A DNA stretch of 64,000 nucleotides from an uncultured Pseudomonadota bacterium (GTDB lineage Bacteria > Pseudomonadota > Zetaproteobacteria > Mariprofundales > Mariprofundaceae), in the NCBI GenBank assembly GCA_913055645.1, contig CAJXLC010000010.1, forward strand, positions 1 through 64,000. Reading direction: 5' to 3'. How positions within the stretch are numbered: position 1 is the stretch's first letter; each line of letters starts with the position of its first letter. The notes under the pieces are model-generated. The model saw only the letters and a list, made by a program, of their open reading frames with translations. It was not told the DNA's origin and ran no database searches. Positions 34,921-45,106 of the stretch are shown piece after piece. The position numbers were made by a program, and so were the translations under genes.

Positions 34921-37356
34921 GTGGCAGAATGGGAAAGTGATAGTGAACAGGTTGATGATGTAGGTAAAGAAGGTGTTTTACCAGTCTTGCCACTGCGCGA
35001 TATTGTTGTTTTTCCTCATATGATTGTACCTTTATTTGTAGGACGTGAGAAAAGCGTAAGCGCTTTGGATGAGGTAATGCAGTCGGGTAAAAAGATTGTT
35101 CTTTTGGCGCAAAAAGATGCGGATAAGGATGATCCAGATGCAGAAGATCTTTATCAAGTTGGTACATTGGGAAATATCCTGCAAATGCTTAAATTGCCAG
35201 ATGGCACGATTAAAGTGCTAGTTGAAGGTGGCGCGCGTGTGCGTGTGGCAAAGATTGAAAATGATGGCAATGTTTTACGTGCGAGCTATCAGATTATGCC
35301 AGAATCAGATGATGATTTGCGCGAGCGTGAAGCCGTTGCTAAGACTGTCGAGCAGCAATTTGAAACCTATGTCAAATTAAATAAGAAGACACCGCCTGAA
35401 GTATTGGTGTCGGTCGCAGCAGTGGAAGAAGTGGATAAGCTGGCAGATACCATTGCTTCGCATCTCAGCTTGAAACTAGAAGATAAACAAGCGCTATTGG
35501 AAATTCCCAGCGTGATTGAGCGGTTAGAGCGTTTATATGGCCATATGGAAGATGAGATGGAAGTCTTGCAAGTGGATAAGCGTATTCGCACACGTGTAAA
35601 ACGCCAAATGGAGAAATCGCAGCGCGAATATTATTTATCTGAGCAAATGAAGGCAATTCAAAAAGAATTGGGCGATGATGATGCGCAGGGTGATATGGAA
35701 ACCTTGGTAAAACAAATTGAAACATGTGGTTTGAGCAAAGAAGCGCGGGAAAAAGCGAATACTGAACTCAAACGCCTAAAAATGATGCCGCCGATGAGTG
35801 CTGAAGCGACCGTTGTACGTAACTATTTGGATTGGTTACTTGATTTGCCATGGAAAAAACGTACTCGTGTGCGTCGTGATTTAAGTGTTGCAGAGGCAAT
35901 CTTAGATGAAGATCACTTTGGCTTAGAAAAGGTTAAAGAGCGTATTCTCGAACATCTAGCTGTATTACAGTTGGTGCGTAAGATGAAAGGTCCGATTCTT
36001 TGTTTTGTGGGCCCTCCAGGGGTGGGGAAGACATCACTTGGTCGCTCAATTGCACGTGCTACAAGCCGTAAATTTGTACGTATGAGTTTGGGTGGTATGC
36101 GTGATGAAGCAGAGATTCGTGGGCATAGACGTACATATATTGGCTCGATGCCAGGTAAAGTCATTCAATCGATGAAAAAAGCAGGCGTGAAGAACCCACT
36201 TATTTTGTTGGATGAGATTGATAAATTGGGCGCTGATTTTAGAGGTGATCCTTCATCTGCATTGTTAGAAGTGCTTGACCCAGAACAAAATAACACCTTT
36301 AACGATCACTATATGGAAGTGGACTATGACTTGTCCGAGGTGATGTTTATTACGACTGCAAATAGCTTGAATATTCCAGGTCCATTGCTGGATAGGATGG
36401 AAGTGATTCGCTTGTCGGGTTATACCGAAGCTGAAAAACTGGCGATTGCTAAGCGTTATTTGCTTTCCAAACAGCTAAAGAATCATGGTCTGAGTGAAGA
36501 TGAAGGTTTTGATGTGGATGATAAGGCTTTGCTTGATGTGATTCGTTATTATACGCGTGAGGCTGGTGTGCGTGGTTTGGACCGTGTGCTGGCGAAATTA
36601 TGCCGTAAAATGGCGCGTAAGTGGGTGCAGAATAGTCCTAAAGTTGCTTTGAAAGTCGGTCGTGATGATTTGGAGACATACTTGGGTGTACGTCAGTACA
36701 GTTTTGGTATGATGGAAGAAGAACATCAGGTTGGCGTGGTTACTGGGCTTGCTTGGACTGAAGTGGGTGGCGAACTGTTGCAAATTGAAACGGCATTGAT
36801 GCCAGGTAAGGGTAAGTTAACCGTCACGGGGCAGTTGGGCGATGTGATGCAGGAGTCTATTCAGGCTGCGCTGACGTATGTGCGTTCGCGTGCGGCAAGT
36901 TTGGGTTTAAAATCTGATTTTCATCAGAATGTGGATATTCATGTGCATGTTCCTGAAGGCGCAATTCCAAAAGATGGTCCTTCCGCGGGTCTTGGCATGG
37001 CGACATCTATTATTTCTGCTTTGACGGGCATTACGGTGAAAAAAGAAGTGTGTATGACAGGTGAAATCACCTTGCGTGGTAAAGCATTGCCTATTGGTGG
37101 GTTAAAAGAGAAGTTGTTGGCTGCGCATCGCGGCGGCTTGACTGAAGTGATTATTCCTGAGGAAAATGTCAAAGATCTCAAGGAGATACCTGATAATATA
37201 CTGAAGGGTTTAAAGGTACACAGTGTTTCGCATATGGATGAAGTCTTAAAGTACGTCTTGACGCGTGTTCCAGAGGGCATGAGTATGCCCGAAGATTTTG
37301 TGCAAAATTCTTTGATGGATATTTATTTAGATAAAGGTCCCATTTCAAGGCATTAA
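34921..37356 (+). CDS. lon: ATP-dependent protease La (Lon)
   Basis: AAA+ serine protease for misfolded and regulatory proteins. About 811 residues: N-terminal substrate-binding domain with [15 protein letters not shown], Walker [23 protein letters not shown], and the C-terminal protease domain with the catalytic serine in [12 protein letters not shown] and lysine in [17 protein letters not shown]. The GTG at 34921 is chosen because AAGGAGAG lies four bases upstream; a longer frame to 34888 would place that site inside the gene. Confidence 0.95.
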   Translation: MAEWESDSEQVDDVGKEGVLPVLPLRDIVVFPHMIVPLFVGREKSVSALDEVMQSGKKIVLLAQKDADKDDPDAEDLYQVGTLGNILQMLKLPDGTIKVLVEGGARVRVAKIENDGNVLRASYQIMPESDDDLREREAVAKTVEQQFETYVKLNKKTPPEVLVSVAAVEEVDKLADTIASHLSLKLEDKQALLEIPSVIERLERLYGHMEDEMEVLQVDKRIRTRVKRQMEKSQREYYLSEQMKAIQKELGDDDAQGDMETLVKQIETCGLSKEAREKANTELKRLKMMPPMSAEATVVRNYLDWLLDLPWKKRTRVRRDLSVAEAILDEDHFGLEKVKERILEHLAVLQLVRKMKGPILCFVGPPGVGKTSLGRSIARATSRKFVRMSLGGMRDEAEIRGHRRTYIGSMPGKVIQSMKKAGVKNPLILLDEIDKLGADFRGDPSSALLEVLDPEQNNTFNDHYMEVDYDLSEVMFITTANSLNIPGPLLDRMEVIRLSGYTEAEKLAIAKRYLLSKQLKNHGLSEDEGFDVDDKALLDVIRYYTREAGVRGLDRVLAKLCRKMARKWVQNSPKVALKVGRDDLETYLGVRQYSFGMMEEEHQVGVVTGLAWTEVGGELLQIETALMPGKGKLTVTGQLGDVMQESIQAALTYVRSRAASLGLKSDFHQNVDIHVHVPEGAIPKDGPSAGLGMATSIISALTGITVKKEVCMTGEITLRGKALPIGGLKEKLLAAHRGGLTEVIIPEENVKDLKEIPDNILKGLKVHSVSHMDEVLKYVLTRVPEGMSMPEDFVQNSLMDIYLDKGPISRH

Positions 37357-37377
37357 TTGTTGAATTGTTAAAAAAAA

Positions 37378-37408
37378 TTGACAGGTAGTAGGGTAAGCAA
37401 TCTATAGT
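37378..37408 (+). promoter_or_regulatory. Candidate sigma-70 promoter for hup
   Basis: A consensus -35 box TTGACA lies at 37378-37383. A -10 box could be TCTATA at 37401-37406 (17-base spacing) or TATAGT at 37403-37408 (19-base spacing). It lies 33 bases before the hup start codon in the gap after lon. Confidence 0.5.
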
Positions 37409-37440
37409 GCGCCTATACCTTTATTTCTGGGAGGAAAAAG

Positions 37441-37713
37441 ATGAATAAAGCAGAATTGATTAACCATGTAGCAGCAAGTGCTGACTTAAGCAAAACGGCG
37501 GCAACAGCAGCAGTTGAAGCTGTGTTAGGCGGCGTTACAGGCGCATTAAAGAGTGGTGATAGCGTTAGCTTGGTAGGCTTTGGCACATTTTCAGTAGCTG
37601 AACGTGCTGCACGTACTGCACGTAACCCACGTACTGGCGAAGCTATTCAAGTAGGTCCTTCAAAAGCGCCAAAATTCAAGGCTGGTAAAGGCTTGAAAGA
37701 CGCCGTAAAATAA
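37441..37713 (+). CDS. hup: HU family DNA-binding protein
   Basis: A 90-residue nucleoid-associated protein. It begins MNKAELINHVAASADLSK and has the HU signature GFGTFSVAERAARTARNPRT with the DNA-intercalating proline in RNPRTGEAI. Ribosome-binding site GGGAGG. Position after lon is the usual place for hupB in Proteobacteria. An inverted repeat GGCGGACA/TGTTCGCC about 12 bases after the stop lacks a T run. Confidence 0.95.
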   Translation: MNKAELINHVAASADLSKTAATAAVEAVLGGVTGALKSGDSVSLVGFGTFSVAERAARTARNPRTGEAIQVGPSKAPKFKAGKGLKDAVK

Positions 37714-37777
37714 GCTTGCATGTTGGCGGACAGACGTTAATGTTCGCCGCGCTGAAGAGGGATTAATCCTGAATCAG

Positions 37778-37853
37778 GGGCGCTTAGCTCAGTTGGTAGA
37801 GCACCGCCCTTACAAGGCGGTGGCCGCAGGTTCGAGTCCTGCAGCGCCCACCA
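37778..37853 (+). tRNA. tRNA-Val (anticodon UAC)
   Basis: A 76-nt tRNA. Acceptor GGGCGCT pairs with AGCGCCC, the anticodon arm is CCGCC-CTTACAA-GGCGG, and the T arm GCAGG-TTCGAGT-CCTGC is regular. CCA is encoded. Confidence 0.97.
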
Positions 37854-37912
37854 TCTCCCGTATGGGAAAGTTTTGAAAAGTTTATTATTTAAGATAATTT
37901 TCGTTTCAAATT

Positions 37913-37989
37913 GGAGTGGTAGTTCAGTTGGTTAGAATGCCGGCCTGTCACGCCGGAGGTCGCGAGTTCGAGTCTCGTCCGCTCCGCCA
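37913..37989 (+). tRNA. tRNA-Asp (anticodon GUC)
   Basis: A 77-nt tRNA. Acceptor GGAGTGG pairs with CCGCTCC, the anticodon arm is CCGGC-CTGTCAC-GCCGG, and CCA is encoded. Likely one transcript with tRNA-Val 59 bases upstream. Confidence 0.97.
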
Positions 37990-37993
37990 CTTT

Positions 37994-38029
37994 AAAGGCT
38001 GTATATCTTCGGATATGCAGCCTTTTTTT
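37994..38029 (+). terminator. Intrinsic terminator after tRNA-Asp
   Basis: A long perfect stem (37994-38007 with 38012-38025, one G-T pair) capped by a TTCG loop and followed by seven T. It ends the tRNA-Val/tRNA-Asp transcript. Confidence 0.93.
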
Positions 38030-38211
38030 GTATCTATTCTTAAACTTTGTTAGGGTGCACCGCAAGTGATTATCCAGCTTGCTCATATGCTATTTTGTAT
38101 GTCTTTAGAAGATTTTCTTAGATGTTTTATTGGGTATAAATGAAAACTGAGAATGAATCGTTTCAAATAGTAAAAAAATAGCTGGGCTTAATGAACGGAC
38201 GGGAGGGCTAT

Positions 38212-39162
38212 ATGCCACTGACATTGAATAATATTGCTAAACAGGGCGAACATGGATCAACGATGATGCCTGTAATTCAGGGTGTGGGACGTGCTGCTAT
38301 TGAGATTGCCGCAGTTTTGCGCGGAGCTGTGTTTCGAGGTGCATTGGGCGAAGCTGGCGGTGAAAATGTTCAGGGTGAACAACAGCAGCTTTTGGATGTG
38401 TTGTCGGATGAAATTTTCCTTGATGAAATGCGTTCGACAGGTTTTGTTTGTGCAGTAGGTTCGGAAGAGCAAGAAGAATTATTGGTGATTGAAGAATATA
38501 GCCATGCAGACTATTTGGTATTGGTAGATCCATTGGATGGTTCTTCAAACCTTGATGTGGATGGTCCTGTCGGAACAATTTTCTCTATTGTAAAACGTAA
38601 AACTGCCAATACAGAACGTCCAAATGTTTCCGATACATTGCAATGTGGTCGTGATGTGATTGCTGCTGGTTATGTATTGTATGGTCCATCAACGATGTTG
38701 GTTTGCTCTGTTGGTGCGGGTGTGGATGGTTATACATTTAACCCTTCAACAGCACGTTTTGAATTAAGCCACGGCAATATGCGTATTCCTGAAACAGGTG
38801 GTTATTATTCAGTGAATGAATCCAATGCAGATCAATGGTTGGATGGCATGGGTGCTAAGCTGGATAATTTGAAAGCTGAAACTGGTTTGGGTATGCGCTA
38901 TGTGGGTGCGATGGTTGCAGATATGCATAGGACAATTTTGAAAGGTGGTGTATTTTTATATCCGGCCGATCATAAGAATAAAACAGGTAAATTGCGTTTG
39001 TTGTATGAAGCAATTCCTATGGGCTTTATTATGGAGCAGGCAGGTGGTAAATCTATGTCCAGTGATGGTGTGGCGGTGTTAGACTTGCAGCCTGAAGCAT
39101 TGCATCAACGTGTGCCTGTATATTTGGGTTCAACAACCAAAGTGGATACTTTGTTGGGCTGA
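38212..39162 (+). CDS. fbp: Fructose-1,6-bisphosphatase class I
   Basis: Dephosphorylates fructose 1,6-bisphosphate in gluconeogenesis and, in autotrophs, the Calvin cycle. About 316 residues; the metal site is intact (VGSEEQEE, then LVDPLDGSSNLDVDGPVG) and GGVFLYPADHKNKTGKLRLL provides the substrate-site tyrosine and lysine. GEAGGENVQGEQQQLLDV near the start is the class I N-terminal region. The ATG at 38212 follows GGGAGGG, so the longer frame from 38191 is not used. Confidence 0.93.
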   Translation: MPLTLNNIAKQGEHGSTMMPVIQGVGRAAIEIAAVLRGAVFRGALGEAGGENVQGEQQQLLDVLSDEIFLDEMRSTGFVCAVGSEEQEELLVIEEYSHADYLVLVDPLDGSSNLDVDGPVGTIFSIVKRKTANTERPNVSDTLQCGRDVIAAGYVLYGPSTMLVCSVGAGVDGYTFNPSTARFELSHGNMRIPETGGYYSVNESNADQWLDGMGAKLDNLKAETGLGMRYVGAMVADMHRTILKGGVFLYPADHKNKTGKLRLLYEAIPMGFIMEQAGGKSMSSDGVAVLDLQPEALHQRVPVYLGSTTKVDTLLG

Positions 39163-39179
39163 TTGTTACTGGGGCGGAT

Positions 39180-39908
39180 ATGTCCGAAGTTGATTTTGTA
39201 GATACGTATTTAAGGGAAATTGGTGTGCGAACACCAGTTTCCCTTGTTCGTTCAGGACATAAGGCAAGCAAAGTTGAGAAGCCTGTCACTCAGGTTTTAA
39301 CGGATGTTCCCGTACTTGATGAACCACAGGTGGGTTCGAAAGCTATTGATGTGAATACAGCAGATTTACATAGCATGACTGTAGAGGCAATGCAGTGTCG
39401 GCGTTGCGTACTTGCGGAGTCTCGCCAGCATGTTGTGTTTGGTCAGGGAAATACTACTGCTGATTTATTATTTATTGGTGAAGCTCCCAATAGCGCAGAA
39501 GATGAACTTGGGAAAGGTTTTGCAGGGCAGGCTGGAAACATATTTGATAGCATGTTGGTGGCGATAGGTTTGGATCGGGAACAAGTTTATAGTTTGAATA
39601 TTTTACAGTGTGCTCCACCCAATCACCGTGATCCTAAACAAGAAGAATTAGATGCATGCCGTGTCTGGTTGGATGGGCAGTTGGATTACGTATCACCAAA
39701 AGTGATATGTGTGTTGGGACGTGTTGCTGCACAGGCATTATTGGGCACAGATGCTGTATTGCATGATTTGCGAGGTGTATGGCATAGCTATCGAGGGGTT
39801 CCTGTATGGGTGTCTTATCACCCTGCGTATTTATTTCGCTCTCCCAAAGCAAAAAAGAAAGCTTGGGATGATTTACTCATGATTCAGAAGCAACTGGCTT
39901 TGCTTTGA
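39180..39908 (+). CDS. Family 4 (type-4) uracil-DNA glycosylase
   Basis: Iron-sulfur uracil-DNA glycosylase, removing uracil from DNA in base excision repair. About 242 residues. After a long, poorly conserved N-terminal tail of about 70 residues come CRRC (first cluster cysteines), LFIGEAPNSAEDELGKGFAG (motif 1), LNILQCAPPNHRDPK with the third cysteine, LDACRVWL with the fourth, and SYHPAYLFRSP (motif 2 histidine). Motif 1 has N and GFAG where many members have G and PFVG, a modest departure. 17 bases after fbp, probably co-transcribed. Confidence 0.85.
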   Translation: MSEVDFVDTYLREIGVRTPVSLVRSGHKASKVEKPVTQVLTDVPVLDEPQVGSKAIDVNTADLHSMTVEAMQCRRCVLAESRQHVVFGQGNTTADLLFIGEAPNSAEDELGKGFAGQAGNIFDSMLVAIGLDREQVYSLNILQCAPPNHRDPKQEELDACRVWLDGQLDYVSPKVICVLGRVAAQALLGTDAVLHDLRGVWHSYRGVPVWVSYHPAYLFRSPKAKKKAWDDLLMIQKQLALL

Positions 39909-41154
39909 TGATGCGAACGCGTTGAATCCATTCGTCTTCGATACTTAGTACTTCCAGTTGTAAATCATTGATGGGTAGGCTTACTCTGCTTTCGGGTTGA
40001 TCGCCAAGTATCTGTACAATAAGACCACCAATGGTGATAGCACCATCTTCGGGAAGATCACTATCGAGCACTTGGTTAATATCATGAACATTAGCCGTTG
40101 AAGTAACGACCAGTGAGCCATCAGGCTGTTGCCATACTTCAGATGACGCTGGGATATCGGACTCATCAACAATATCGCCGACAATTTCTTCGATAATGTC
40201 TTCGAGTGTAATTAACCCTTCAATATCTCCGAATTCATCGACCACAATTGCCATATGTTGGTGTTTACTTTGAAAATCAAACAATTGACTTAAAGCATGG
40301 CGATTATTGGGCGTATAGAGTGGACTTTGCCAGATAATAGCATGTGCCAGAGGTTGTTCTGAATCATCCAGTTTAATGAGTTCTCGTAGGTGAATAATAC
40401 CGAGAATATTATCGCCCTGTGATAGAAAAACGGGGTAACGGGAATGAGGCTGATTTAAGGCATGTTCCTTACATACTTGAACACTCTGGCTGGCATCCAG
40501 CATAATCATATCTTTGCGAGGTGCCATGAGTTGTTTTACGGGAATTTCATGCAGGCTAAGGCTGCTTGCCAGCATTTGTTCGCGTGCATCATCCAGCATG
40601 CCTGATTCAGCACTAATATCGACCATGGTAGCCAACTCCTGATGGCTAAAGCCTACTTCTTGATGTTCTGGAATACGTAGTATGCGCTTGAGTGCATTTA
40701 CAATTGCCATCAGGCCTACAATGATGGGGTGAAAGATGCGCATAACCCATTGCAAAGGCTTTGAAACTTTGCAGGCAATCGGCTCGGCATAGGCCACGGC
40801 AATGGTTTTCGGTAAGACTTCAGCAAAAATAACCACAATCACGGTCATGCCAATCGTGGCATATATAATACCGGCATCACCAAACGCGATCACGCATATA
40901 GCAGCAGTAAGACTTGATGCTGCGAAATTAACAAAATTATTACCCAGTAAAATAGCAGATAAGATATTTTCAGGCGTTTTTAATAAATGTTCAGCACACC
41001 GAGCTCCAGCGTTACCTTTTTCGCTAAGTATGCGTAATCGTACACGTCTTGCCCTTGTTAAAGCAGTTTCAGAGCTTGAAAAAAAAGCGGACAGAAGCAA
41101 TAGAATCAGTAAAATAATACTGGCTACAGAAAGGGGAATATCCAGTTCAGTCAT
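39877..41154 (-). CDS. CorC/HlyC (CNNM-type) membrane protein with CBS domains
   Basis: A 425-residue protein with an N-terminal DUF21 membrane domain (about 1-190; FFSSSETALTRARRVRL), a pair of CBS domains (about 200-330; PVKQLMAPRKDMIML and VDEFGDIEGLITLEDIIEE) and a C-terminal CorC_HlyC transporter-associated domain. The family includes E. coli CorB/YfjD and eukaryotic CNNM proteins linked to magnesium and cobalt transport. Its 3' end overlaps the convergent glycosylase gene by 32 bases. The next gene upstream encodes a YpjD-type protein, as in many Proteobacteria. Confidence 0.85.
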   Translation of the reverse strand: MTELDIPLSVASIILLILLLLSAFFSSSETALTRARRVRLRILSEKGNAGARCAEHLLKTPENILSAILLGNNFVNFAASSLTAAICVIAFGDAGIIYATIGMTVIVVIFAEVLPKTIAVAYAEPIACKVSKPLQWVMRIFHPIIVGLMAIVNALKRILRIPEHQEVGFSHQELATMVDISAESGMLDDAREQMLASSLSLHEIPVKQLMAPRKDMIMLDASQSVQVCKEHALNQPHSRYPVFLSQGDNILGIIHLRELIKLDDSEQPLAHAIIWQSPLYTPNNRHALSQLFDFQSKHQHMAIVVDEFGDIEGLITLEDIIEEIVGDIVDESDIPASSEVWQQPDGSLVVTSTANVHDINQVLDSDLPEDGAITIGGLIVQILGDQPESRVSLPINDLQLEVLSIEDEWIQRVRIIKAKPVASES

Positions 41155-41179
41155 AGCGTTTATAGATGCGAAACTTTTT

Positions 41180-42001
41180 TTAATGCAACCACGCTTTAAT
41201 CAGATGTACACCGAAATAAGCTAATATCATCAGACAATACGCAACGAGAATCCATTGACTGGTTCGACGACCGTGCCAAGCGGCTTTCCTCTGATGATGC
41301 AATAACCATGATAATACGGCGAATGAAATTAGTGCCAATAAAATTTTATGCGTAAATAGTGCAAACTGTGAAAAATCAACCCACTGCCATACCAAGCCTG
41401 TTAAAATAGCCAAGGCGATTAACCAGACTGACCAATGCAATAATGTCAGCATCAGCTTTTCTAATTTAACCAATGGAGGCATGGCCTGAATCACGGGATG
41501 AATACGCTTTTGTTTAAGTGCTTGATCAAGCAAAAGGTGCATAATAGCGTGAAACGCAGTCATGGTAAGTACCGCATAAGCCAGCATAGAGGTGAGTAAA
41601 TGGCTGCTGTGTAATATAGAAGTGGTTTCGATGCTGCTGCTACTCCCACCCTCAGGCAGCACGGGGATAACAAGCAATAAGATGGCAATGACTGGCAATA
41701 AAAATAGCCCAAGCCCTTGAATGCCATGGCGTAATAGTCCGAATAAATACATGACTTGAACAAAGAGTGTTGCGGTTGCGGCAGCAGTTACCAGTGTAAA
41801 GTGGATGTCATGACTGGTGATTGGTTGTAATAAAACAATGCCACTTAGTGTAAATAATGTTGCCAAGCTTTGCAGCGTCATGAGTAAGGATTCAAAACGC
41901 GTGTCATGCGAGGTTTCGCCTTTTAAAACGCTGCTCCAGATGAGATACGCACTAAAAAGTGTAATAAGCCCGGCAATGGGGAAAAACAATGATACGTCCA
42001 T
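41180..42001 (-). CDS. CcsA/YpjD-family cytochrome c assembly-like membrane protein
   Basis: A 273-residue protein with about eight membrane segments, of the CcmC/CcsA/YpjD fold. HSSHLLTSMLAYAVLTM and HWSVWLIALAILTGLVW contain the conserved histidine and aromatic residues of the heme-handling family; the full WGxWWxWD loop of true CcmF/CcmC is not present, as expected for YpjD. Role unproven. Immediately upstream of the corB-like gene and divergent from leuS. Confidence 0.75.
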   Translation of the reverse strand: MDVSLFFPIAGLITLFSAYLIWSSVLKGETSHDTRFESLLMTLQSLATLFTLSGIVLLQPITSHDIHFTLVTAAATATLFVQVMYLFGLLRHGIQGLGLFLLPVIAILLLVIPVLPEGGSSSSIETTSILHSSHLLTSMLAYAVLTMTAFHAIMHLLLDQALKQKRIHPVIQAMPPLVKLEKLMLTLLHWSVWLIALAILTGLVWQWVDFSQFALFTHKILLALISFAVLSWLLHHQRKAAWHGRRTSQWILVAYCLMILAYFGVHLIKAWLH

Positions 42002-42125
42002 GGTTCGGGTTCTATCGAATCTTCATGACTTAATCAATATGCGGATAGTGCTTTTCTTTCTTGATGTTCGTCAGCAGCATTGCCCCTGAATCGAGTAAGA
42101 GATTGTGTTGTTAGGAGAGTTACGG

Positions 42126-44609
42126 GTGAGTCATTCGGAAAATTGTGAACATAAATATTATGATGCTCAAAATATTGAGATAAAATGGCAAAAGAAATGG
42201 GCTGAATCGGGCATTGATGTTCCTTCCGACGATGCCAGTAATCAGCGTGCAAATTATTATTGTTTGGAAATGTTTCCTTACCCATCAGGTAACCTACATA
42301 TGGGCCATGTTCGCAACTATTGTTTGGGTGATGCCGTGGCGCGTTATAAGCGTATGCAGGGCTTTAATGTGCTGCATCCCGTTGGTTGGGATGCCTTTGG
42401 TTTACCTGCCGAAAATGCAGCGATTGGGCGTCAACGCCCACCTGCTGAATGGACGTATGCCAACATTGATCAAATGCGTGGGCAATTGAAACGTTTGGGG
42501 CTTTCCTATGATTGGTCGCGTGAAATTGCTACATGCAAACCTGAATATTATCGCTGGGAACAATGGATGTTTACCAAGTTGATGGAAAAAGGCTTGGCAT
42601 ATCAGAAAGAAGCTGAGGTGAATTGGTGTGACTCTTGCCATACTGTGCTTGCCAATGAGCAGGTGGAAGAGGGCGTATGTTGGCGTTGTGATACACCGGT
42701 GGTGAAGAAGAATTTGAAACAGTGGTTTATTAAAATTACGGATTATGCTGAAGAATTGTTGGATGATTTGGATCAATTATCTGGTTGGCCTGAAAAAGTG
42801 GTGGGCATGCAACGCAACTGGATTGGTAAATCGTCTGGTGCAGAGGTCTCGTTCAAGGTAGAAAATTCTGATGATGTGTTGGATATTTTCACTACCCGTC
42901 CTGATACCTTGATGGGTGTGACTTATATGGCTGTGGCAGCAGCACATCCATTGGCAGTGAAAGCGGCTGGAAACAATCCCGAATTAGCAGCCTTTCTTAA
43001 AGAATGTGCCGCGATTTCAACCAAAGAAGCTGATGTCGCAACCATGGAAAAGAAAGGGATGGCATTGGGTGTGAACGCGATTCACCCAGTGACTGGCGAG
43101 AGTATCCCTGTTTGGGTGGCGAACTTTGTATTGATGGGATACGGCACGGGCGCTGTGATGAGTGTGCCTGCGCATGATGAACGCGATTATGATTTTGCAA
43201 AGAAATATCATTTGAATATCAAGCAGGTCATCACCAATGTAGCAGGTCATGCCGATGTGAGTGAAGCTGCATATACCGATGCAGGCGTGTTGATAAACTC
43301 AGGTGAGTTTGATGGTTTAAAATCAGGTAAAGCTAAAAAGACCATCACGCATTGGTTGGATGCGCATGATAAAGGTGAAGAACGTATTCAATATCGTTTG
43401 CGTGATTGGCTGGTCTCGCGCCAGCGTTATTGGGGTTCGCCAATTCCAGTGATTCATTGTGATGATTGTGGTGCAGTAGCTGTACCTGAAAAAGATTTGC
43501 CCGTGGTATTGCCTGAAGATTTGCAGCCAACAGGTGGTTCTTCGCCCTTGGCTGAATGTGAAGCATTTTTAAATGTTGATTGCCCGCAATGCGGTAAAGC
43601 AGCGCAACGTGAAGCTGACACCTTTGATACCTTTATGGAATCATCGTGGTATATGAATCGTTATATTTCAGCACGCAGTGAAACAGCGATGGTGGATGCA
43701 GAAGATATGCAGCGTTGGGCACCTGTGGATCAATATATTGGCGGTGTGGAGCATGCTGTGCTGCATTTATTGTATGCACGTTTTTATCATAAAATTATGC
43801 GTGATATAGGCTTGTTTGATGGTGAGAAGGTGGGTGCGGAACCATTTAAGAATCTTCTGACACAAGGCATGGTGTTACTTGATGGCACAAAAATGTCCAA
43901 GTCCAAGGGTAATACGGTTGACCCAAATGCCATTGTTGAGCGTTATGGTTGTGATACAGCACGTTTGTTTACCTTGTTTGCAGCACCTCCAGAAAAAGAC
44001 TTGGAATGGGAAGATTCAGGCGTGGAAGGGGCGCATCGTTTTTTAAATCGCGTGTGGCGTTTGTTTGAAAAATTACATGTCGATATTGCTGGTGAAGGGG
44101 ATGATAAATCAGTCAAAGATTTGCGCCGTACGATTCATGTCACGATTGAAAAGGTAACGCGTGCTTTTGAGCATGGTTTTGCCTTTAATGTTGCTATTGC
44201 AGCACAAATGGAATTGGCAAATGCATTGCAGTCCTTTGACATACAAGGTGAGTCAAGCAAAGCTACTTTTATTGAAGGTTTGCAAGCCTTGGTGAAAATG
44301 TTGAGTCCATTTGTGCCACACTTTGCCTGCGAATGTGGCGAGCAACTAGGCTTTGAGAAAAATGCTGTCATCATGGCTTGGCCAGAGGTGGATGCAGAAG
44401 CTTTGATTCAGGATGAGGTTGCCTTAGTGGTACAAATTCAAGGCAAGAAACGCGCAGAAATTATGGTGCCTACAGGTGTGGATCAGGATACAGCTCTGGC
44501 TTTGGCACAAGCCGATAGTGCTGTTGCGAAATGGTTGGAGGGCATGGCTATTGTGAAAGTAATTTTGGTGAAAGGTCGTTTACTCAATATTGTGGTGCGT
44601 CCAGCATGA
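42126..44609 (+). CDS. leuS: Leucyl-tRNA synthetase
   Basis: Class I synthetase charging tRNA-Leu. About 827 residues: the HIGH-like motif PYPSGNLHMGHVRNY, a zinc-type cysteine cluster CDSCHTVLANEQVEEGVCWRC split over about 20 residues, the CP1 editing domain with TTRPDTLMGVTY and VPAHDERDYDFA, and KMSKSKGNTVDP. The GTG at 42126 is chosen since TAGGAGAG lies six bases upstream; the frame is open seven codons more. Its stop overlaps lptE (ATGA). Confidence 0.96.
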   Translation: MSHSENCEHKYYDAQNIEIKWQKKWAESGIDVPSDDASNQRANYYCLEMFPYPSGNLHMGHVRNYCLGDAVARYKRMQGFNVLHPVGWDAFGLPAENAAIGRQRPPAEWTYANIDQMRGQLKRLGLSYDWSREIATCKPEYYRWEQWMFTKLMEKGLAYQKEAEVNWCDSCHTVLANEQVEEGVCWRCDTPVVKKNLKQWFIKITDYAEELLDDLDQLSGWPEKVVGMQRNWIGKSSGAEVSFKVENSDDVLDIFTTRPDTLMGVTYMAVAAAHPLAVKAAGNNPELAAFLKECAAISTKEADVATMEKKGMALGVNAIHPVTGESIPVWVANFVLMGYGTGAVMSVPAHDERDYDFAKKYHLNIKQVITNVAGHADVSEAAYTDAGVLINSGEFDGLKSGKAKKTITHWLDAHDKGEERIQYRLRDWLVSRQRYWGSPIPVIHCDDCGAVAVPEKDLPVVLPEDLQPTGGSSPLAECEAFLNVDCPQCGKAAQREADTFDTFMESSWYMNRYISARSETAMVDAEDMQRWAPVDQYIGGVEHAVLHLLYARFYHKIMRDIGLFDGEKVGAEPFKNLLTQGMVLLDGTKMSKSKGNTVDPNAIVERYGCDTARLFTLFAAPPEKDLEWEDSGVEGAHRFLNRVWRLFEKLHVDIAGEGDDKSVKDLRRTIHVTIEKVTRAFEHGFAFNVAIAAQMELANALQSFDIQGESSKATFIEGLQALVKMLSPFVPHFACECGEQLGFEKNAVIMAWPEVDAEALIQDEVALVVQIQGKKRAEIMVPTGVDQDTALALAQADSAVAKWLEGMAIVKVILVKGRLLNIVVRPA

Positions 44610-45100
44610 GGGGGCTATTAACAACACTGATGCTTGCGCTGGCTTTAAGTGCTTGTGGTTATCATTTGGTAGGGCAAGGAGATGGTACGGGTGCAATTCC
44701 TGTTGATGCCTCGCAGATCGTGGTTGTAGGAAATACTGGGAAGTTATTGACTTTATTTCGTCAGAAGTTGAAACAATCGAGTGATGTACCCGTGGTGAAT
44801 ATGAAAGAAGCGATGGATAATGCTGTTCAGATACGTATGGAACATGCTTCTGAAAACATGACTGTATCAGCCTTTAATGCTTCGGGCATTGCCAATCAGT
44901 ACAAAGTGACTGTTTCGGCATCATTGCGTATGTTGCAATCGGGTAAAGAGCTATGGAAGTCCGAGGTTATTAGCACTTCTGGCGGTGTGTTTGCGACGGG
45001 TGGTGCCGTTGCCATTGAAGCGCAAAAGGAACGTGTATTACAAGATTTACGTGATGAATGGGCACAAAAAGCTTTGGGTCGTTTGCGTTCGGGATTTTGA
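44606..45100 (+). CDS. lptE: LPS-assembly lipoprotein LptE
   Basis: Outer-membrane lipoprotein that plugs LptD. The 164-residue protein begins MRGLLTTLMLALALSACGYH: the lipobox cysteine is C17 and CGYHL is the LptE hallmark. The ATG at 44606 overlaps the leuS stop, and the order leuS-lptE-holA is standard in Proteobacteria. Sequence after the first 25 residues is poorly conserved, as usual. Confidence 0.88.
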   Translation: MRGLLTTLMLALALSACGYHLVGQGDGTGAIPVDASQIVVVGNTGKLLTLFRQKLKQSSDVPVVNMKEAMDNAVQIRMEHASENMTVSAFNASGIANQYKVTVSASLRMLQSGKELWKSEVISTSGGVFATGGAVAIEAQKERVLQDLRDEWAQKALGRLRSGF

Positions 45101-45106
45101 TGTAAT